Positions 17,165-26,646 are shown, counted from the stretch's first letter. The stretch is 53,861 nucleotides of DNA from Candidatus Nitrotoga sp. CP45 (GCA_945874105.1 CAMCFJ010000019.1:1-53861); one strand, 5' to 3'. The notes: generated by a model not told the origin, from the letters alone. Program-made: numbers and translations.

Positions 17165-18268
17165 ATGCATAAAAAAGCTCTCATCACTGGCATCACCGGA
17201 CAAGACGGCGCCTATCTCGCCGAATTCCTGCTCAAGAAGGGCTATGAGGTACACGGTATTAAACGTCGTGCCTCGCTTTTCAACACTGACCGCATCGACC
17301 ATCTCTATCAGGATCCGCATATCTCCAATCGCAACTTTGTGCTGCACTACGGCGATCTGACCGACTCTACTAACCTGATACGCATTATCCAGCAGGTTCA
17401 GCCGGACGAGATCTACAATCTCGCGGCGATGAGCCATGTGGCGGTATCGTTCGAAACCCCGGAATACACTGCCAATGCGGACGGCATCGGCACACTGCGT
17501 ATTCTCGAAGCAATACGTATTCTTGGGTTGGAGAAAAAAACACGGTTCTATCAGGCTTCCACTTCAGAGTTGTATGGTCTCGTTCAGGAAACACCGCAGA
17601 AAGAAACCACGCCTTTCTACCCACGTAGCCCTTATGCAGTGGCCAAGCTTTATGCCTACTGGATTACGGTGAATTATCGCGAGGCATATGGCATGTATGC
17701 CTGCAACGGGATTTTGTTCAACCATGAATCGCCGATTCGCGGCGAGACGTTTGTTACCCGCAAAATCACTCGTGCGCTGGCGCGGATCAAGCTGGGCCTG
17801 CAAGATTGCCTTCACTTGGGAAACATGGATGCCAAGCGCGACTGGGGCCACGCCAAGGATTATGTCGAGATGCAGTGGCTGATGTTGCAACAGGATAAGC
17901 CTGAAGACTTCGTCATAGCCACCGGCGTGCAGTACAGCGTGCGCGACTTTGTAGATACGGCGGCAAAGGAGCTGGGCATGAATATCCGCTGGGAGGGACA
18001 TGGAGTGGATGAGGTTGGTTATTTGCTTTCCTCTTCACCTGCCGGTGGAAAGAACGCAATCGTCAAGGTTGATCAGCGCTACTTCCGCCCCACTGAAGTG
18101 GAAACCCTGCTGGGCGACCCGACCAAAGCGAAAGAAAAATTGGGCTGGGTGCCGAAAATAACTTTTAATGAGCTGGTGGCGGAGATGGTGCGCGAAGATT
18201 TAAAGGCTGCAGAGCGGGATGAACTGGTTAAGAAGCATGGCTACAAGGCGATGGACTACCATGAATAG
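17165..18268 (+). CDS. gmd: GDP-mannose 4,6-dehydratase
   Basis: 367 residues from ATG 17165. It converts GDP-mannose to GDP-4-keto-6-deoxymannose. NADP-binding motif [25 protein letters not shown], catalytic region [19 protein letters not shown] (YxxxK), and the tetramer loop [17 protein letters not shown] are all present. A longer in-frame extension upstream overlaps the previous gene and is rejected. The GC content returns to about half here, in contrast with 13456-17151. Together with Fcl (18458) it makes GDP-L-fucose. Confidence 0.96.
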   Translation: MHKKALITGITGQDGAYLAEFLLKKGYEVHGIKRRASLFNTDRIDHLYQDPHISNRNFVLHYGDLTDSTNLIRIIQQVQPDEIYNLAAMSHVAVSFETPEYTANADGIGTLRILEAIRILGLEKKTRFYQASTSELYGLVQETPQKETTPFYPRSPYAVAKLYAYWITVNYREAYGMYACNGILFNHESPIRGETFVTRKITRALARIKLGLQDCLHLGNMDAKRDWGHAKDYVEMQWLMLQQDKPEDFVIATGVQYSVRDFVDTAAKELGMNIRWEGHGVDEVGYLLSSSPAGGKNAIVKVDQRYFRPTEVETLLGDPTKAKEKLGWVPKITFNELVAEMVREDLKAAERDELVKKHGYKAMDYHE

Positions 18269-18461
18269 CACCCCTTACACTCTCGTCGCGGCGGAATCGA
18301 TCGCTCATCGAATCCTCTCGATTCAGGGGCACAAAATATCCAGCCACAACCAAACTATCGCGTGCCAGATCAACGCCATCCGACAACTGATGCAAGTGCC
18401 TGCTGGCTCCTCTCGTCCGATTGGTTTTACGGCTGATATCAGCAAGCACCGAAGCAAATGA
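18261..18461 (+). pseudogene. Internally deleted ORF6N-domain relic
   Basis: A 66-residue frame between gmd and fcl. Its first part, VAAESIAHRILSIQGHKI, resembles the start of ORF6N-domain proteins (…IEQKIxxIRGQKVMLD…). Its last part, INAIRQLMQVPAG…RPIGFTADI, resembles their very C-terminus (…AIRQLMxPP…RRIGF…). The ~100 residues expected between are missing, which suggests an in-frame internal deletion. It overlaps gmd by 8 bases and shares an ATGA junction with fcl, so it is still translated or at least keeps coupling between gmd and fcl. The assignment is from memory of the family and is moderate. Confidence 0.55.
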
Positions 18462-19456
18462 ATAAAAACTCAAAAATCTACGTCGCAGGACACCGCGGCC
18501 TTGTTGGCTCGGCTCTCATGCGAAATTTGCAGAGCAAAGGCTTCAACTGCCTTATTACCCGCACCCACAGCGAGCTGGATCTCACCAACCAGGCTGCCAC
18601 TAAAACTTTCTTCGCGCAGGAAAAACCTGACTATGTCTTTCTTGCTGCCGCCAGGGTGGGTGGGATACTGGCTAATAACACCTACCCAGCAGAATTCATC
18701 CGTGACAATTTGGCTATTCAGACCAACATCATCCACTCGTCCTACCAGAATGGCGTTGAGCGTCTGATGTTTCTCGGTTCGAGCTGCGTCTATCCAAAAT
18801 TTGCGCCACAGCCAATGCGTGAAAATTGCCTTCTTACGAGCCCTTTGGAACCGACCAATCGGCCTTATGCCTTGGCCAAAATCGCTGGTATCGAGATGTG
18901 CTGGAGCTACAACCGTCAGTATGGAACAAGCTATCTGGCGGTGATGCCGACTAACCTTTATGGACTAGGGGACAACTACGATTTGAACAATAGCCATGTC
19001 ATTCCGGCACTGATCCGCAAATTTCACGAAGCCAAGGTGCGCGGTGAACAGCAAGTGGTGGTTTGGGGTACCGGTTCGCCCAAGCGGGAGTTTCTTTACA
19101 GTGAAGACATGGCCGACGCCTGTGTTTATCTGATGAATTTGCCGGATGACGCTTATTGCGGATTGCTGGGCAGCGATGAAACCGTGAGTGGTAAGTTTGA
19201 GCCGCCTTTGGTGAACATTGGTGTTGGTGAAGATGTGACCATCGGCGAACTGGCAGCATTGGTAAAGGAGGCGGTGGGGTTTGATGGCGAGATCGTTTTT
19301 GATACCTCAAAACAGGATGGAACTCCGCGAAAACTGCTGGACGTTTCCCGCCTCAATGCAATAGGTTGGCATGCATCCACTTCATTTCAGGCTGGGCTGG
19401 CGAAGGCCTATGCGAATTTCCTCAACAGTCATGCATCCAATGCCGGGGTTAGTTGA
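18458..19456 (+). CDS. fcl: GDP-L-fucose synthase
   Basis: 332 residues. An epimerase-reductase that makes GDP-L-fucose from the Gmd product. Seen: [16 protein letters not shown] near the N-terminus, [32 protein letters not shown], the catalytic YALAKIAG (YxxxK), and [18 protein letters not shown]. Close to the usual family length. It starts in an ATGA overlap with the ORF6N relic and is followed by a GT2 gene whose ATG shares one base with its stop. Confidence 0.96.
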   Translation: MNKNSKIYVAGHRGLVGSALMRNLQSKGFNCLITRTHSELDLTNQAATKTFFAQEKPDYVFLAAARVGGILANNTYPAEFIRDNLAIQTNIIHSSYQNGVERLMFLGSSCVYPKFAPQPMRENCLLTSPLEPTNRPYALAKIAGIEMCWSYNRQYGTSYLAVMPTNLYGLGDNYDLNNSHVIPALIRKFHEAKVRGEQQVVVWGTGSPKREFLYSEDMADACVYLMNLPDDAYCGLLGSDETVSGKFEPPLVNIGVGEDVTIGELAALVKEAVGFDGEIVFDTSKQDGTPRKLLDVSRLNAIGWHASTSFQAGLAKAYANFLNSHASNAGVS

Positions 19457-20220
19457 TGAATTATTCTGCAACACCGCTGATCACTGTTGCGGTTCCATCT
19501 TTTAATCAAGGCCGTTATCTTTCTGATGCACTGGAGTCTATTTTCCATCAGGATTTGCCTGTGGAAATTTTCGTTTCGGATGGTGGCTCTACCGACAATA
19601 CGCTGGCTATCATCGAAAAATGGCAACATAGACTATCTTGGTGGCGTAGCAGCCCCGATGGCGGGCAAGCAGCCGCAATCAATGAAGCAATATCGCATGG
19701 AACAGCTCCTTTTGTATGCTGGTTGAACTCTGACGACACCTACCTTGCGAATGGGCTGAAAATTCTGCTGTCTTTCCTCCAATCTCATCCGAAAGCACCC
19801 TTTGCCTATGGTCGATCCTGGAATACGGATGAGCGTGGAAAACCCACCAAACCCTACTGGACAGGAAAATTTTCGGAATGGCACTTGGCGCAAAGGTGCA
19901 TGATCTCGCAGCCAGCAACTCTGATTCGACGCGAGGCATGGGAAGCTGTAGGCGGTCTTGATGAAAATCTTCAGTTCGCTATGGATTACGATCTGTGGTG
20001 GAAGATCCTGCGCCGTTCCGGCGCCCCCGTTTTCGTTCCCGAATTTGTTGCCACCAACCGAATTCACGCACAAACCAAAACCTCCAGCCAAAGGTACCAG
20101 CACCATGCCGAATCCATGGCCGTAGTTAGGCAATATACTGGCGGGGTGCCACTCAAGTGGCTTCTAGCCTGGCCATGGTCTGTATGGTTCAGGTCAAAAA
20201 TAAACAAGCAACAGGCATGA
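19456..20220 (+). CDS. GT2-family glycosyltransferase
   Basis: 254 residues with a GT-A fold: TVAVPSFNQGRYLSDALES, FVSDGGSTDNT, SSPDGGQAAAINEA and CWLNSDDTYL, then FAMDYDLWWKI as acceptor-side motif. It resembles the GT2 half of the fusion at 11498-13459 and may be its paralogue. ATG 19456 shares a base with the fcl stop. Donor and linkage cannot be told from sequence; fucose or mannose are plausible from context. Confidence 0.88.
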   Translation: MNYSATPLITVAVPSFNQGRYLSDALESIFHQDLPVEIFVSDGGSTDNTLAIIEKWQHRLSWWRSSPDGGQAAAINEAISHGTAPFVCWLNSDDTYLANGLKILLSFLQSHPKAPFAYGRSWNTDERGKPTKPYWTGKFSEWHLAQRCMISQPATLIRREAWEAVGGLDENLQFAMDYDLWWKILRRSGAPVFVPEFVATNRIHAQTKTSSQRYQHHAESMAVVRQYTGGVPLKWLLAWPWSVWFRSKINKQQA

Positions 20221-20315
20221 ACCTGCTCGTGCCCACTATTGACGGATGGCTTCAGTTCTTCGGCACATGGATGAATGCGGACAAGACTCTGGATAATGGA
20301 GGATCATCCAGATGA
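20217..20315 (+). CDS. Possible 32-residue micro-ORF between two glycosyltransferase genes
   Basis: ATG 20217 overlaps the preceding stop (ATGA) and TGA 20313-20315 overlaps the following ATG 20312 (ATGA). The peptide begins MNLLVPTIDGWLQFFGTWMN and ends NGGSSR. It fills the only gap in a run of coupled genes. It may be a real small protein, a coupling device, or the stub of a lost gene. No family is recognised. A GGAG at about 20299-20303, inside it, serves the next gene. Confidence 0.3.
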   Translation: MNLLVPTIDGWLQFFGTWMNADKTLDNGGSSR

Positions 20316-21475
20316 AAGTGGCTGTAATTCATGATTGGCTAACAGTCTATGCGGGGGCCGAGCGTGTTTTGGAACAAATATTATCGTGCTATCCAAATGC
20401 TGATTTATATGGCGTGGTAGATTTTATTCCACCCATGAAACGAGGCTTTCTGCTGGGGAAAACGGCAACAACTTCGTTTGTACAAAACCTGCCTTTCGCC
20501 AGAACTAAATACAGACAGTATCTACCCTTGATGCCATTGGCTGTCGAGCAGTTCGACCTGTCCGGCTATGACTTGGTAATTTCCTGTAGCCATGCGGTCG
20601 CAAAAGGCGTTATTACAGGACCGGATCAACTTCATATCAGTTATGTTAATTCGCCTATGCGTTATGCGTGGGATTTGCAGCATCAATATTTGAGAGATTC
20701 GGGTTTGGATAAGGGCGTAAAGGGGTGGATCGCCAAATGGCTGCTGCACAAGATGCGATTGTGGGATGTTAGAACAGCGAATGGTGTTGATTGCTTTATA
20801 GCAAATTCACAATTTATCAAACGGCGAATTTGGAAAACCTATCGCCGCGATGCTGCGGTAATTTATCCGCCAGTAGAAATTTCGAAATTCACCTTATGCG
20901 AAAACAAGGAAAATTTCTATCTGGCAGCTTCTCGCTTGGTGCCTTACAAAAAAATTGATTTGATCGCGGAAGCTTTTACGGCTATGCCGGAACGAAAATT
21001 GGTCATCATTGGCGACGGCCCGGAAATGAAAAAAGTCAGAGCGAAGGCGGGTCCAAATGTAACAGTGCTGGGATATCAGCCTGATGATGTATTACGCGAT
21101 TACATGCAGCGCGCCAAGGCATTTGTATTCGCTGCAGAGGAGGATTTCGGCATTACCCCATTGGAAGCCCAGGCTTGTGGTACGCCAGTGATTGCGTATG
21201 GCAAGGGCGGTGTGCTGGAAACCATTCGCGGCTTGGATGATAAACAACCGACTGGGGTATTTTTTGCGGAGCAATCTATTCCTGCCATTAAAGCAGCAGT
21301 CATTTCTTTTGAACAGGAAGCCGCTCGTATTTTGCCAATGACCTGTCGTAATAATGCGTGCCGTTTTGCGCCCGAAAGATTTCGTGCAGAGTTCATGACG
21401 TATGTAGAAAATGAGTGGCATCGATTTCAGCAGTCACTTCCGACAGCCTCGTCGGACAAAATGAAATTGCCATGA
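20312..21475 (+). CDS. GT4-family glycosyltransferase (mannosyltransferase WbaZ-like)
   Basis: 387 residues with a GT-B fold. It starts MKVAVIHDWLTVYAGAERVL, has ISYVNSPMRYAWDL in the middle and the C-terminal donor site with YLAASRLVPYKKIDL, VIIGDGPEM and EDFGITPLEAQACGTPVIAYGKGG (E-x7-E motif). The pattern is close to WbaZ/WbdC-type mannosyltransferases that use GDP-mannose, in line with gmd upstream needing the same precursor. Good ribosome site GGAGGA ahead of ATG 20312. The stop overlaps the next start (ATGA). Confidence 0.88.
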   Translation: MKVAVIHDWLTVYAGAERVLEQILSCYPNADLYGVVDFIPPMKRGFLLGKTATTSFVQNLPFARTKYRQYLPLMPLAVEQFDLSGYDLVISCSHAVAKGVITGPDQLHISYVNSPMRYAWDLQHQYLRDSGLDKGVKGWIAKWLLHKMRLWDVRTANGVDCFIANSQFIKRRIWKTYRRDAAVIYPPVEISKFTLCENKENFYLAASRLVPYKKIDLIAEAFTAMPERKLVIIGDGPEMKKVRAKAGPNVTVLGYQPDDVLRDYMQRAKAFVFAAEEDFGITPLEAQACGTPVIAYGKGGVLETIRGLDDKQPTGVFFAEQSIPAIKAAVISFEQEAARILPMTCRNNACRFAPERFRAEFMTYVENEWHRFQQSLPTASSDKMKLP

Positions 21476-22881
21476 ACTCGCGCAGCCTGCTCAAAGAAAA
21501 TGCTGGCATTCTTGAATTAGCCCAGCGTTTCCTGGATCCTTTTGTGGTGGTAGCCACCGGAATGTTGCTTTACGCGATCAGGTTCGAGTCTTGGGCTTTT
21601 CCGATGAATTACGTTTTTGTACTAATCGGTGTACTTCTGTTTTGCCTCGCAGTATTCCCATTTTTCGACCTATACCGCCCCCGTCGGGGTGCCAGTCTGT
21701 GGGCTGAAATACAGATATTGACGAGAGCCTGGGCAGTGGTTTGCGCTGGATTGATCATTGTGCTGTTTGCCACCAAGTCCAGTACATATTTTTCCCGTAT
21801 ATGGATTGGCCAATGGGCAGTGGCGGGGTTCGTCTCTTTGGTCGCCTTCAGGGTGGTGTTACGCGTCGGACTGCGCTTTTTCCGCCGCCGTGGCTTTAAT
21901 CTTCGTTATATCGCCATCGCCGGCGCAGGGAAGTTGGGGCGTGACGTGGCACACCGCCTCGCCGCTTCACCGTGGACGGGCTTAAAAGTGCTAGGCTTTT
22001 ATGATGATGATCCGCAGATGCAGAGGCAAGCGTTCGAGGGCGTTCCGGTTCGTGGTGGCCTGCATCGCCTTCCCCAAGAAGTAGCCGAGCTTGGTATTGA
22101 CCAAGTATGGATCGCCCTGCCGTTGCAACATGATAAGCAGGTCAAATCACTGGTGGCACATTTAAGTCGTTTGCCAGTGCAGGTCACCTTCGTTCCAGAC
22201 ATTTACGGAGTTCATTTGCTCAACCATTCCATCGGCGAGGTGGCCGGTTTCCCGGTCATTCATCTGATGGAATCGCCCTTGTCTGGAGTACAGGGTATCG
22301 TTAAAGCCGTCGAGGACAAAATTCTGGCGGTATTAATTCTGTTGGTTGCCAGCCCCCTCATGTTGCTTATCATAATCGGAGGCAAACTAAGTTCTCCGGG
22401 ACCCATTTTCTTCAGGCAGCTACGTGGCGGATTGCATGGGGAACGCATCTGGGTTTGGAAATTCCGCACCATGAAACATCAAGCAGAACCTTCTGAAAAA
22501 GTGCCTCAAGCGATACCTGGCGATCACCGTATTACGGCCTTTGGAGCTTTTCTACGGCGCACAAGTCTGGACGAATTACCTCAGTTTTTTAATGTGTTAA
22601 AGGGTGATATGTCAATTGTGGGGCCTCGTCCACATGCAGTGGTACATGACGAATTTTATCAGCAACAAATTGATGCCTACATGCTGCGACATCACGTCAA
22701 GCCGGGCATTACCGGTTGGGCACAAGTTAACGGCTGGCGAGGCGAAACGGGGGAGATTGAAAAAATGGAAATGCGAGTAAAATACGATTTGCACTACATT
22801 AATAACTGGTCATTATGGTTCGATCTGCGAATTATTTTTATGACGGTTTTTATGATGATCACAGGCAAAAATGCGCATTGA
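21472..22881 (+). CDS. Undecaprenyl-phosphate sugar-1-phosphate transferase (WcaJ/WbaP type)
   Basis: 469 residues. Four N-terminal membrane helices, a nucleotide-binding-like middle domain (AIAGAGKLGRDVAHRL), one further helix, and the C-terminal catalytic domain: GPIFFRQLRGGLHGE, VWKFRTMKH, RRTSLDELPQFFNVLKGDMS, VGPRPHAV and KPGITGWAQVNGWRGE. It starts glycan assembly by moving hexose-1-phosphate to undecaprenyl phosphate. ATG 21472 is chosen over an upstream GTG because of its ATGA overlap with the GT4 stop. Confidence 0.93.
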   Translation: MNSRSLLKENAGILELAQRFLDPFVVVATGMLLYAIRFESWAFPMNYVFVLIGVLLFCLAVFPFFDLYRPRRGASLWAEIQILTRAWAVVCAGLIIVLFATKSSTYFSRIWIGQWAVAGFVSLVAFRVVLRVGLRFFRRRGFNLRYIAIAGAGKLGRDVAHRLAASPWTGLKVLGFYDDDPQMQRQAFEGVPVRGGLHRLPQEVAELGIDQVWIALPLQHDKQVKSLVAHLSRLPVQVTFVPDIYGVHLLNHSIGEVAGFPVIHLMESPLSGVQGIVKAVEDKILAVLILLVASPLMLLIIIGGKLSSPGPIFFRQLRGGLHGERIWVWKFRTMKHQAEPSEKVPQAIPGDHRITAFGAFLRRTSLDELPQFFNVLKGDMSIVGPRPHAVVHDEFYQQQIDAYMLRHHVKPGITGWAQVNGWRGETGEIEKMEMRVKYDLHYINNWSLWFDLRIIFMTVFMMITGKNAH

Positions 22882-22943
22882 ATATCAAGTTTCGTATGGT
22901 TGTTAAACTACCTCTGTCGTGTTTTCATTAAAGAAATTATGGT

Positions 22944-24131
22944 ATGTCCCTTCAACTTGAACCCCACCCCGCACCCTATAAAAAAACCCTGCGCCAAGAG
23001 TGGCTAGCTGTACCCCTGCTATTTCTTGCGGGCGCTTTGATTTTGTCGCTAGTCTATCTTCAACACAACTGGCCAAAAAAATGGATGAACGGTGCCAAGC
23101 CTTTAAGTTGGAACGGTGCGGCACTAACCATGAACAAGGGTCTAGGTGATATCGACCAAGGCAAGCTGATAATCAAAGCGCTAACGGATCAGGGTATTGC
23201 TGTTGCCTCACTATCCCCGCCAACTTTTCAAGCCGAGAAATATCCCACTATTATCTGGTCTGTTTCAGGCGCCACACCAAGCGTTGAAATGGAGTTTTTG
23301 TGGCGCACTGCAGAGAATCGTGTTTTTGTGCGTCCGCTTGTTTTGGCAGCCAATGCCTTGGAGCCATTGGAGATAGCGGAAGATGAAAATTGGCGCGGGC
23401 AAATTATTGACCTGGCTATCATTGTCAAGGGAACGCTGGCTGCGCCGATTTTTATAAATGGTGTTTCACTTGGGTCCGCGTCTTTGCCAGAAGCACTATC
23501 AAACATGGTTAAGAAATGGTTTGCGCTTGACCGATGGCAGGCAACTTCGATCAACTTTGTAGATGGAGATGCCATCGACAAAAAAGTCTCTCCTGTATTA
23601 GTCATCGCCGCGATTATATTGCTGGCGCTGGCCTTGAATTTAATCTTGTCCATAGCAAAAATCATGCCCCTAAATGTTGCCATGGTGTGGGGCATGGTAC
23701 TTCTCGGCTGGTTCATACTGGATATCCGTTGGCAGGCAAACTTGTTTCAGCAATTGGATCTGACACACCAGCAATTTGCCGGTAAAACCTGGGAAGACAA
23801 GCATCTTGCTGACGAAGATGCTGCATTGTTCAACTTCATGAGGAAAGTGAAATCAACGTTGCCTCCTGCAAATGGCCGCATCCTGTATTTTTCCGATAAC
23901 GCCTACTCGCGGGGAAAGGGCGCTTACCATTTATATCCTCATAATGTTCTAGCTCGTAATGACCTGCCTTCGGCATCAAAGATCAAAACCGGGGACTATA
24001 TTGCCCTGTTCGCAAAGAAGGGCTTGCAATATGATCGTCCACATCAATTACTGATATGGGGTGATGGGCAATCTCTAAAAGTTGACTTACTGTTCTTGGC
24101 TGAAGGCAATGCTTTGTTCAAGGTGCGATAG
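22944..24131 (+). CDS. Membrane protein of unknown function in the polysaccharide locus
   Basis: 395 residues. One helix near residues 24-42, a long beta-rich presumably periplasmic region (~45-210), two helices around 213-262, and a soluble C-terminal ~130 residues that include RILYFSDNAYSRGKGAYHLYP. No family is recognised. Its stop is immediately followed by the start of the next gene, a GT-C protein, so the two probably work together, for example as a lipid-linked sugar transferase and its accessory subunit. That pairing is inferred from position only. Confidence 0.65.
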   Translation: MSLQLEPHPAPYKKTLRQEWLAVPLLFLAGALILSLVYLQHNWPKKWMNGAKPLSWNGAALTMNKGLGDIDQGKLIIKALTDQGIAVASLSPPTFQAEKYPTIIWSVSGATPSVEMEFLWRTAENRVFVRPLVLAANALEPLEIAEDENWRGQIIDLAIIVKGTLAAPIFINGVSLGSASLPEALSNMVKKWFALDRWQATSINFVDGDAIDKKVSPVLVIAAIILLALALNLILSIAKIMPLNVAMVWGMVLLGWFILDIRWQANLFQQLDLTHQQFAGKTWEDKHLADEDAALFNFMRKVKSTLPPANGRILYFSDNAYSRGKGAYHLYPHNVLARNDLPSASKIKTGDYIALFAKKGLQYDRPHQLLIWGDGQSLKVDLLFLAEGNALFKVR

Positions 24132-25520
24132 ATGGAATTAATTACGTTAGTAGCTGGCTTGTTTTTGCCTTGGCTATTGGGGGTAGTGTGGTTGCGTGCG
24201 CCTTGGCTCAGGGCCACCGGGATCACATGGCCGACGCTTTTGGGGTATGGTTATCTGGGTGGAATATTATTAACCACGCTGATGATGCGTTTGCTGGATG
24301 CGCTGGGAATCCGCCTTGGTTTATTCAGTATTGGCCTTACACTTTTATTATTGACAGTGGCCGGTGCTTGGCTTGGTCGCAGGGAACCTTGGCGAATCAG
24401 GCGACCCGGAGCGGATTGGCAAAGCTTGGCCGGGTGGCGGAAAATTGTCTATGCCGTCGTGTTGGCCGCTATTGTGGTACGGCTGACAGGGCTGGGGCTG
24501 GAGATTGTGTGGCGTCCGCTGTTCCCTTGGGATGCCTGGTCGCAGTGGGCGACCAAGGCCCGGGTTTGGTATGAGCTTGGACATTTGGCGACATTCGTGC
24601 CCACTGACGTTTGGCTTGGCGGCGAATTGGCAGGTGCTTACACTGATTCAGCCCCCCTCTACCCCCCTGCCATACCGCTAATACAAGTATGGATGAGCTA
24701 CAGCCTGGGCAGATGGGACGACTCTCTGATGAACCTGCCTTGGCTACTATGCGCGGTTGCCTTGGGCCTGGCGTTTTATGGTCAGGCCAGGCAATGGCAG
24801 GTGTCACCAATGTTTGCTCTGATGTTTACCTATTTCCTGCTTTCACTTCCCATTCTGGATGTTCATGTGGCTTTGGCAGGCTATGCGGATTTATTTATGG
24901 GGGCGTTTTACGGCTTGGCAGCAATGGCTTTTTTCCACTGGACCAGGAAGCGCGATTTCTGGCAGGGGATCATGGCATTGCTGTTTGGGCTAGGGTGCAT
25001 CTTGATCAAGCAACCTGGCATTGCGTGGGCGTTGACTTTTCTTCCCGCGTTGTTGATTGTGTTCATGCCACGCGCTGGGCTAGCGGGAACCTTCGTGCTG
25101 GCAGCAGCGGGCGTGGTAACTTTGTTTGTTCTTGGTGAAAAAGATTTTCATTTGTTTGGCTATCACGTGCATCTGCGCTTCGTGGCGGATTGGCAGCCAT
25201 TTTGGCAAAATATGATGGTGATGGACAACTGGCATTTGCTCTGGTATCTGGTAGCGGCGGCGCTTGTTTTGTCGTTACCGCGGCTTCTTGCCCCCTCTTT
25301 TCGAAGCATGACAGTTCTTCTGCTCAGCGCTGTTTCGTTTCTCGGGGTAATTTTCTTCTTTACCCATGTTCAAGCATGGGCGGAAGATTACACTACGATC
25401 AATCGCGCTTTGTTGCATATTGTGCCCATGCTTTTGTTTTATGTGATGGTGCTATTCCGGGAAGCTGTCAGTCTCCCGATGATCATAACTAAATACTGTT
25501 CGCTTAACCCTTCGTGGTGA
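24132..25520 (+). CDS. GT-C-type membrane glycosyltransferase, C-terminus rewritten by a MITE
   Basis: 462 residues, about twelve hydrophobic segments. After the third to fourth helix lies RPLFPWDAWSQWATKARVW, an acidic/aromatic loop of the GT-C (RgtA/ArnT-like) kind, then YTDSAPLYPPAIPLIQVW, typical of the next loop. It probably transfers a polyprenyl-phosphate sugar in the periplasm. The last ten codons (from about 25491) are read from an inserted repeat element. Taking the element and one copy of its 9-bp flank out restores an ending ITTRRKLT with TGA at 25657-25659. The change affects only the tail, so the protein is probably still functional. Confidence 0.75.
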   Translation: MELITLVAGLFLPWLLGVVWLRAPWLRATGITWPTLLGYGYLGGILLTTLMMRLLDALGIRLGLFSIGLTLLLLTVAGAWLGRREPWRIRRPGADWQSLAGWRKIVYAVVLAAIVVRLTGLGLEIVWRPLFPWDAWSQWATKARVWYELGHLATFVPTDVWLGGELAGAYTDSAPLYPPAIPLIQVWMSYSLGRWDDSLMNLPWLLCAVALGLAFYGQARQWQVSPMFALMFTYFLLSLPILDVHVALAGYADLFMGAFYGLAAMAFFHWTRKRDFWQGIMALLFGLGCILIKQPGIAWALTFLPALLIVFMPRAGLAGTFVLAAAGVVTLFVLGEKDFHLFGYHVHLRFVADWQPFWQNMMVMDNWHLLWYLVAAALVLSLPRLLAPSFRSMTVLLLSAVSFLGVIFFFTHVQAWAEDYTTINRALLHIVPMLLFYVMVLFREAVSLPMIITKYCSLNPSW

Positions 25521-25630
25521 GCTTGTCGAACCATCAGCGGCTCACCCAGAGTCCTTGGACAATGCCTTCAGTCCTGAGCAAAGTCGAAGGGTCAGGGCAA
25601 ACGGAATTTCTTTAACCAAACAGTATTGGG
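25492..25630. mobile_element. MITE-like palindromic element with 9-bp direct flanks
   Basis: A 139-bp element. The ends are inverted: AATACTGTTCGCTTAA (from 25492) against AATACTGTTTGGTTAA (reverse strand, ending 25627), and inner arms both contain ACCCTTCG. It is flanked by the direct repeat TCATAACTA at 25483-25491 and 25631-25639, as expected for a target-site duplication. The core contains GGTGAGCTTGTCGAACC, a sequence type widely repeated in betaproteobacterial genomes. No coding capacity. It lies across the 3' end of the upstream GT-C gene. Confidence 0.75.
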
Positions 25631-25748
25631 TCATAACTACCCGCCGCAAGTTAACGTGATTGACATGACGAAAATGGGTCTCAGCCTAATTCGCCCAATG
25701 ATAATCGAAAGCATGCGGCGCATTGTGTAGCGAATGCCCTTAATCCTC

Positions 25749-26633
25749 TTAATGCCGAGCTGACTCTATCTGTTCGCATATCCGTTTTGCACCAAGCAGA
25801 ATGCGCGGCGTGGAGCGGCTGATCAGGTCGGGGGGAATGAAAGCCACTCTTCCTTGCCGGGCAGCAATCAACGGCAACCCGCGCCATATTCTTTTTGTCT
25901 CTTCTTCCTGCTCATGCGTGGCAGCGACAGCCAGCATCACCTGCGGATTTTCTTTTACCAGTGCCTCGTTCGAAATGGCAGGAGTCAACAAAGGTACACC
26001 GGCAAATACGTTCTGTGCACCGCACAAACGCATCACATCACTGATGATATGTGCATCGTTGACCGTAAGCAGCGGCGCTGCGGCTATTTGAAAATAGGCA
26101 CGCACTTGAGTGCGTCCGGCATATTGCCGGTGCAAGGTATCCAGCTGCTGCACGAAAGCGTGCGCGGCAGCGTCGGCTACTGTCTCATTGCCAACAACGC
26201 GTCCCAGCAAACGCATTGCCTTGGGAATATCATCAAGACGGCGGGGTTCCAGCACCAGCACTTTCAACTTCAGCTTTTCAAATGTGGCGCGGTCTCGCGA
26301 TGACAGACCGCTGCCCCATGCAAGTACCAGATCGGGTTTTAACGCGACCAAACGCTCCCAGTCAAGTCGAAATGCATCGCCTACTTGCGGGAGTTGTTTG
26401 GCTTGCTGTGGATAGTCGCTGTACGCCGTAACCGCCACCATATGACTACCCATGCCTGCGGCATAAGCCAGTTCAGTGAGATTGGGTGCTAACGAGATAA
26501 TGCGTTGCGGCGGTGTGACAAATACTACTTGCGTGCCACTGGCATCGGTGACCGTAAATGGCGTGGTGGCCTGCGAAGTTGCGCAAAAGAACAGCAGGCA
26601 GAAAAAAGCGAAGGAACCGAACCAGGCTGAAAT
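25749..26633 (-). CDS. BtuF-like periplasmic substrate-binding protein, probable ATT start
   Basis: 294 residues if started at ATT 26633. A signal peptide (FGSFAFFCLLFFCATSQA) is followed by PPQRIISLAPNLTELAYAAG, SDYPQQAKQLPQVGD and LKPDLVLAWGSGL, the layout of cobalamin/Fe-siderophore binding proteins (BtuF/FhuD class), then LTVNDAHIISDVMRLCGAQNVF. After the DAHP synthase stop (26647-26649) no ATG, GTG or TTG occurs in frame before the signal peptide; the only sensible start is ATT 26633, with GGAGG six bases upstream (26640-26644). Upstream in-frame starts would lie inside the DAHP synthase gene and spoil the signal peptide. No BtuCD genes are adjacent. B12 is the likely ligand but iron chelates remain possible. 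Confidence 0.85.
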   Translation of the reverse strand: MSAWFGSFAFFCLLFFCATSQATTPFTVTDASGTQVVFVTPPQRIISLAPNLTELAYAAGMGSHMVAVTAYSDYPQQAKQLPQVGDAFRLDWERLVALKPDLVLAWGSGLSSRDRATFEKLKLKVLVLEPRRLDDIPKAMRLLGRVVGNETVADAAAHAFVQQLDTLHRQYAGRTQVRAYFQIAAAPLLTVNDAHIISDVMRLCGAQNVFAGVPLLTPAISNEALVKENPQVMLAVAATHEQEEETKRIWRGLPLIAARQGRVAFIPPDLISRSTPRILLGAKRICEQIESARH

Positions 26634-26646
26634 GGAAGACCTCCGT

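Noticed and set aside
17564-18001. Long minus-strand open frame inside gmd
   Set aside because: Shadow of a strongly conserved gene; no motif or start signal.
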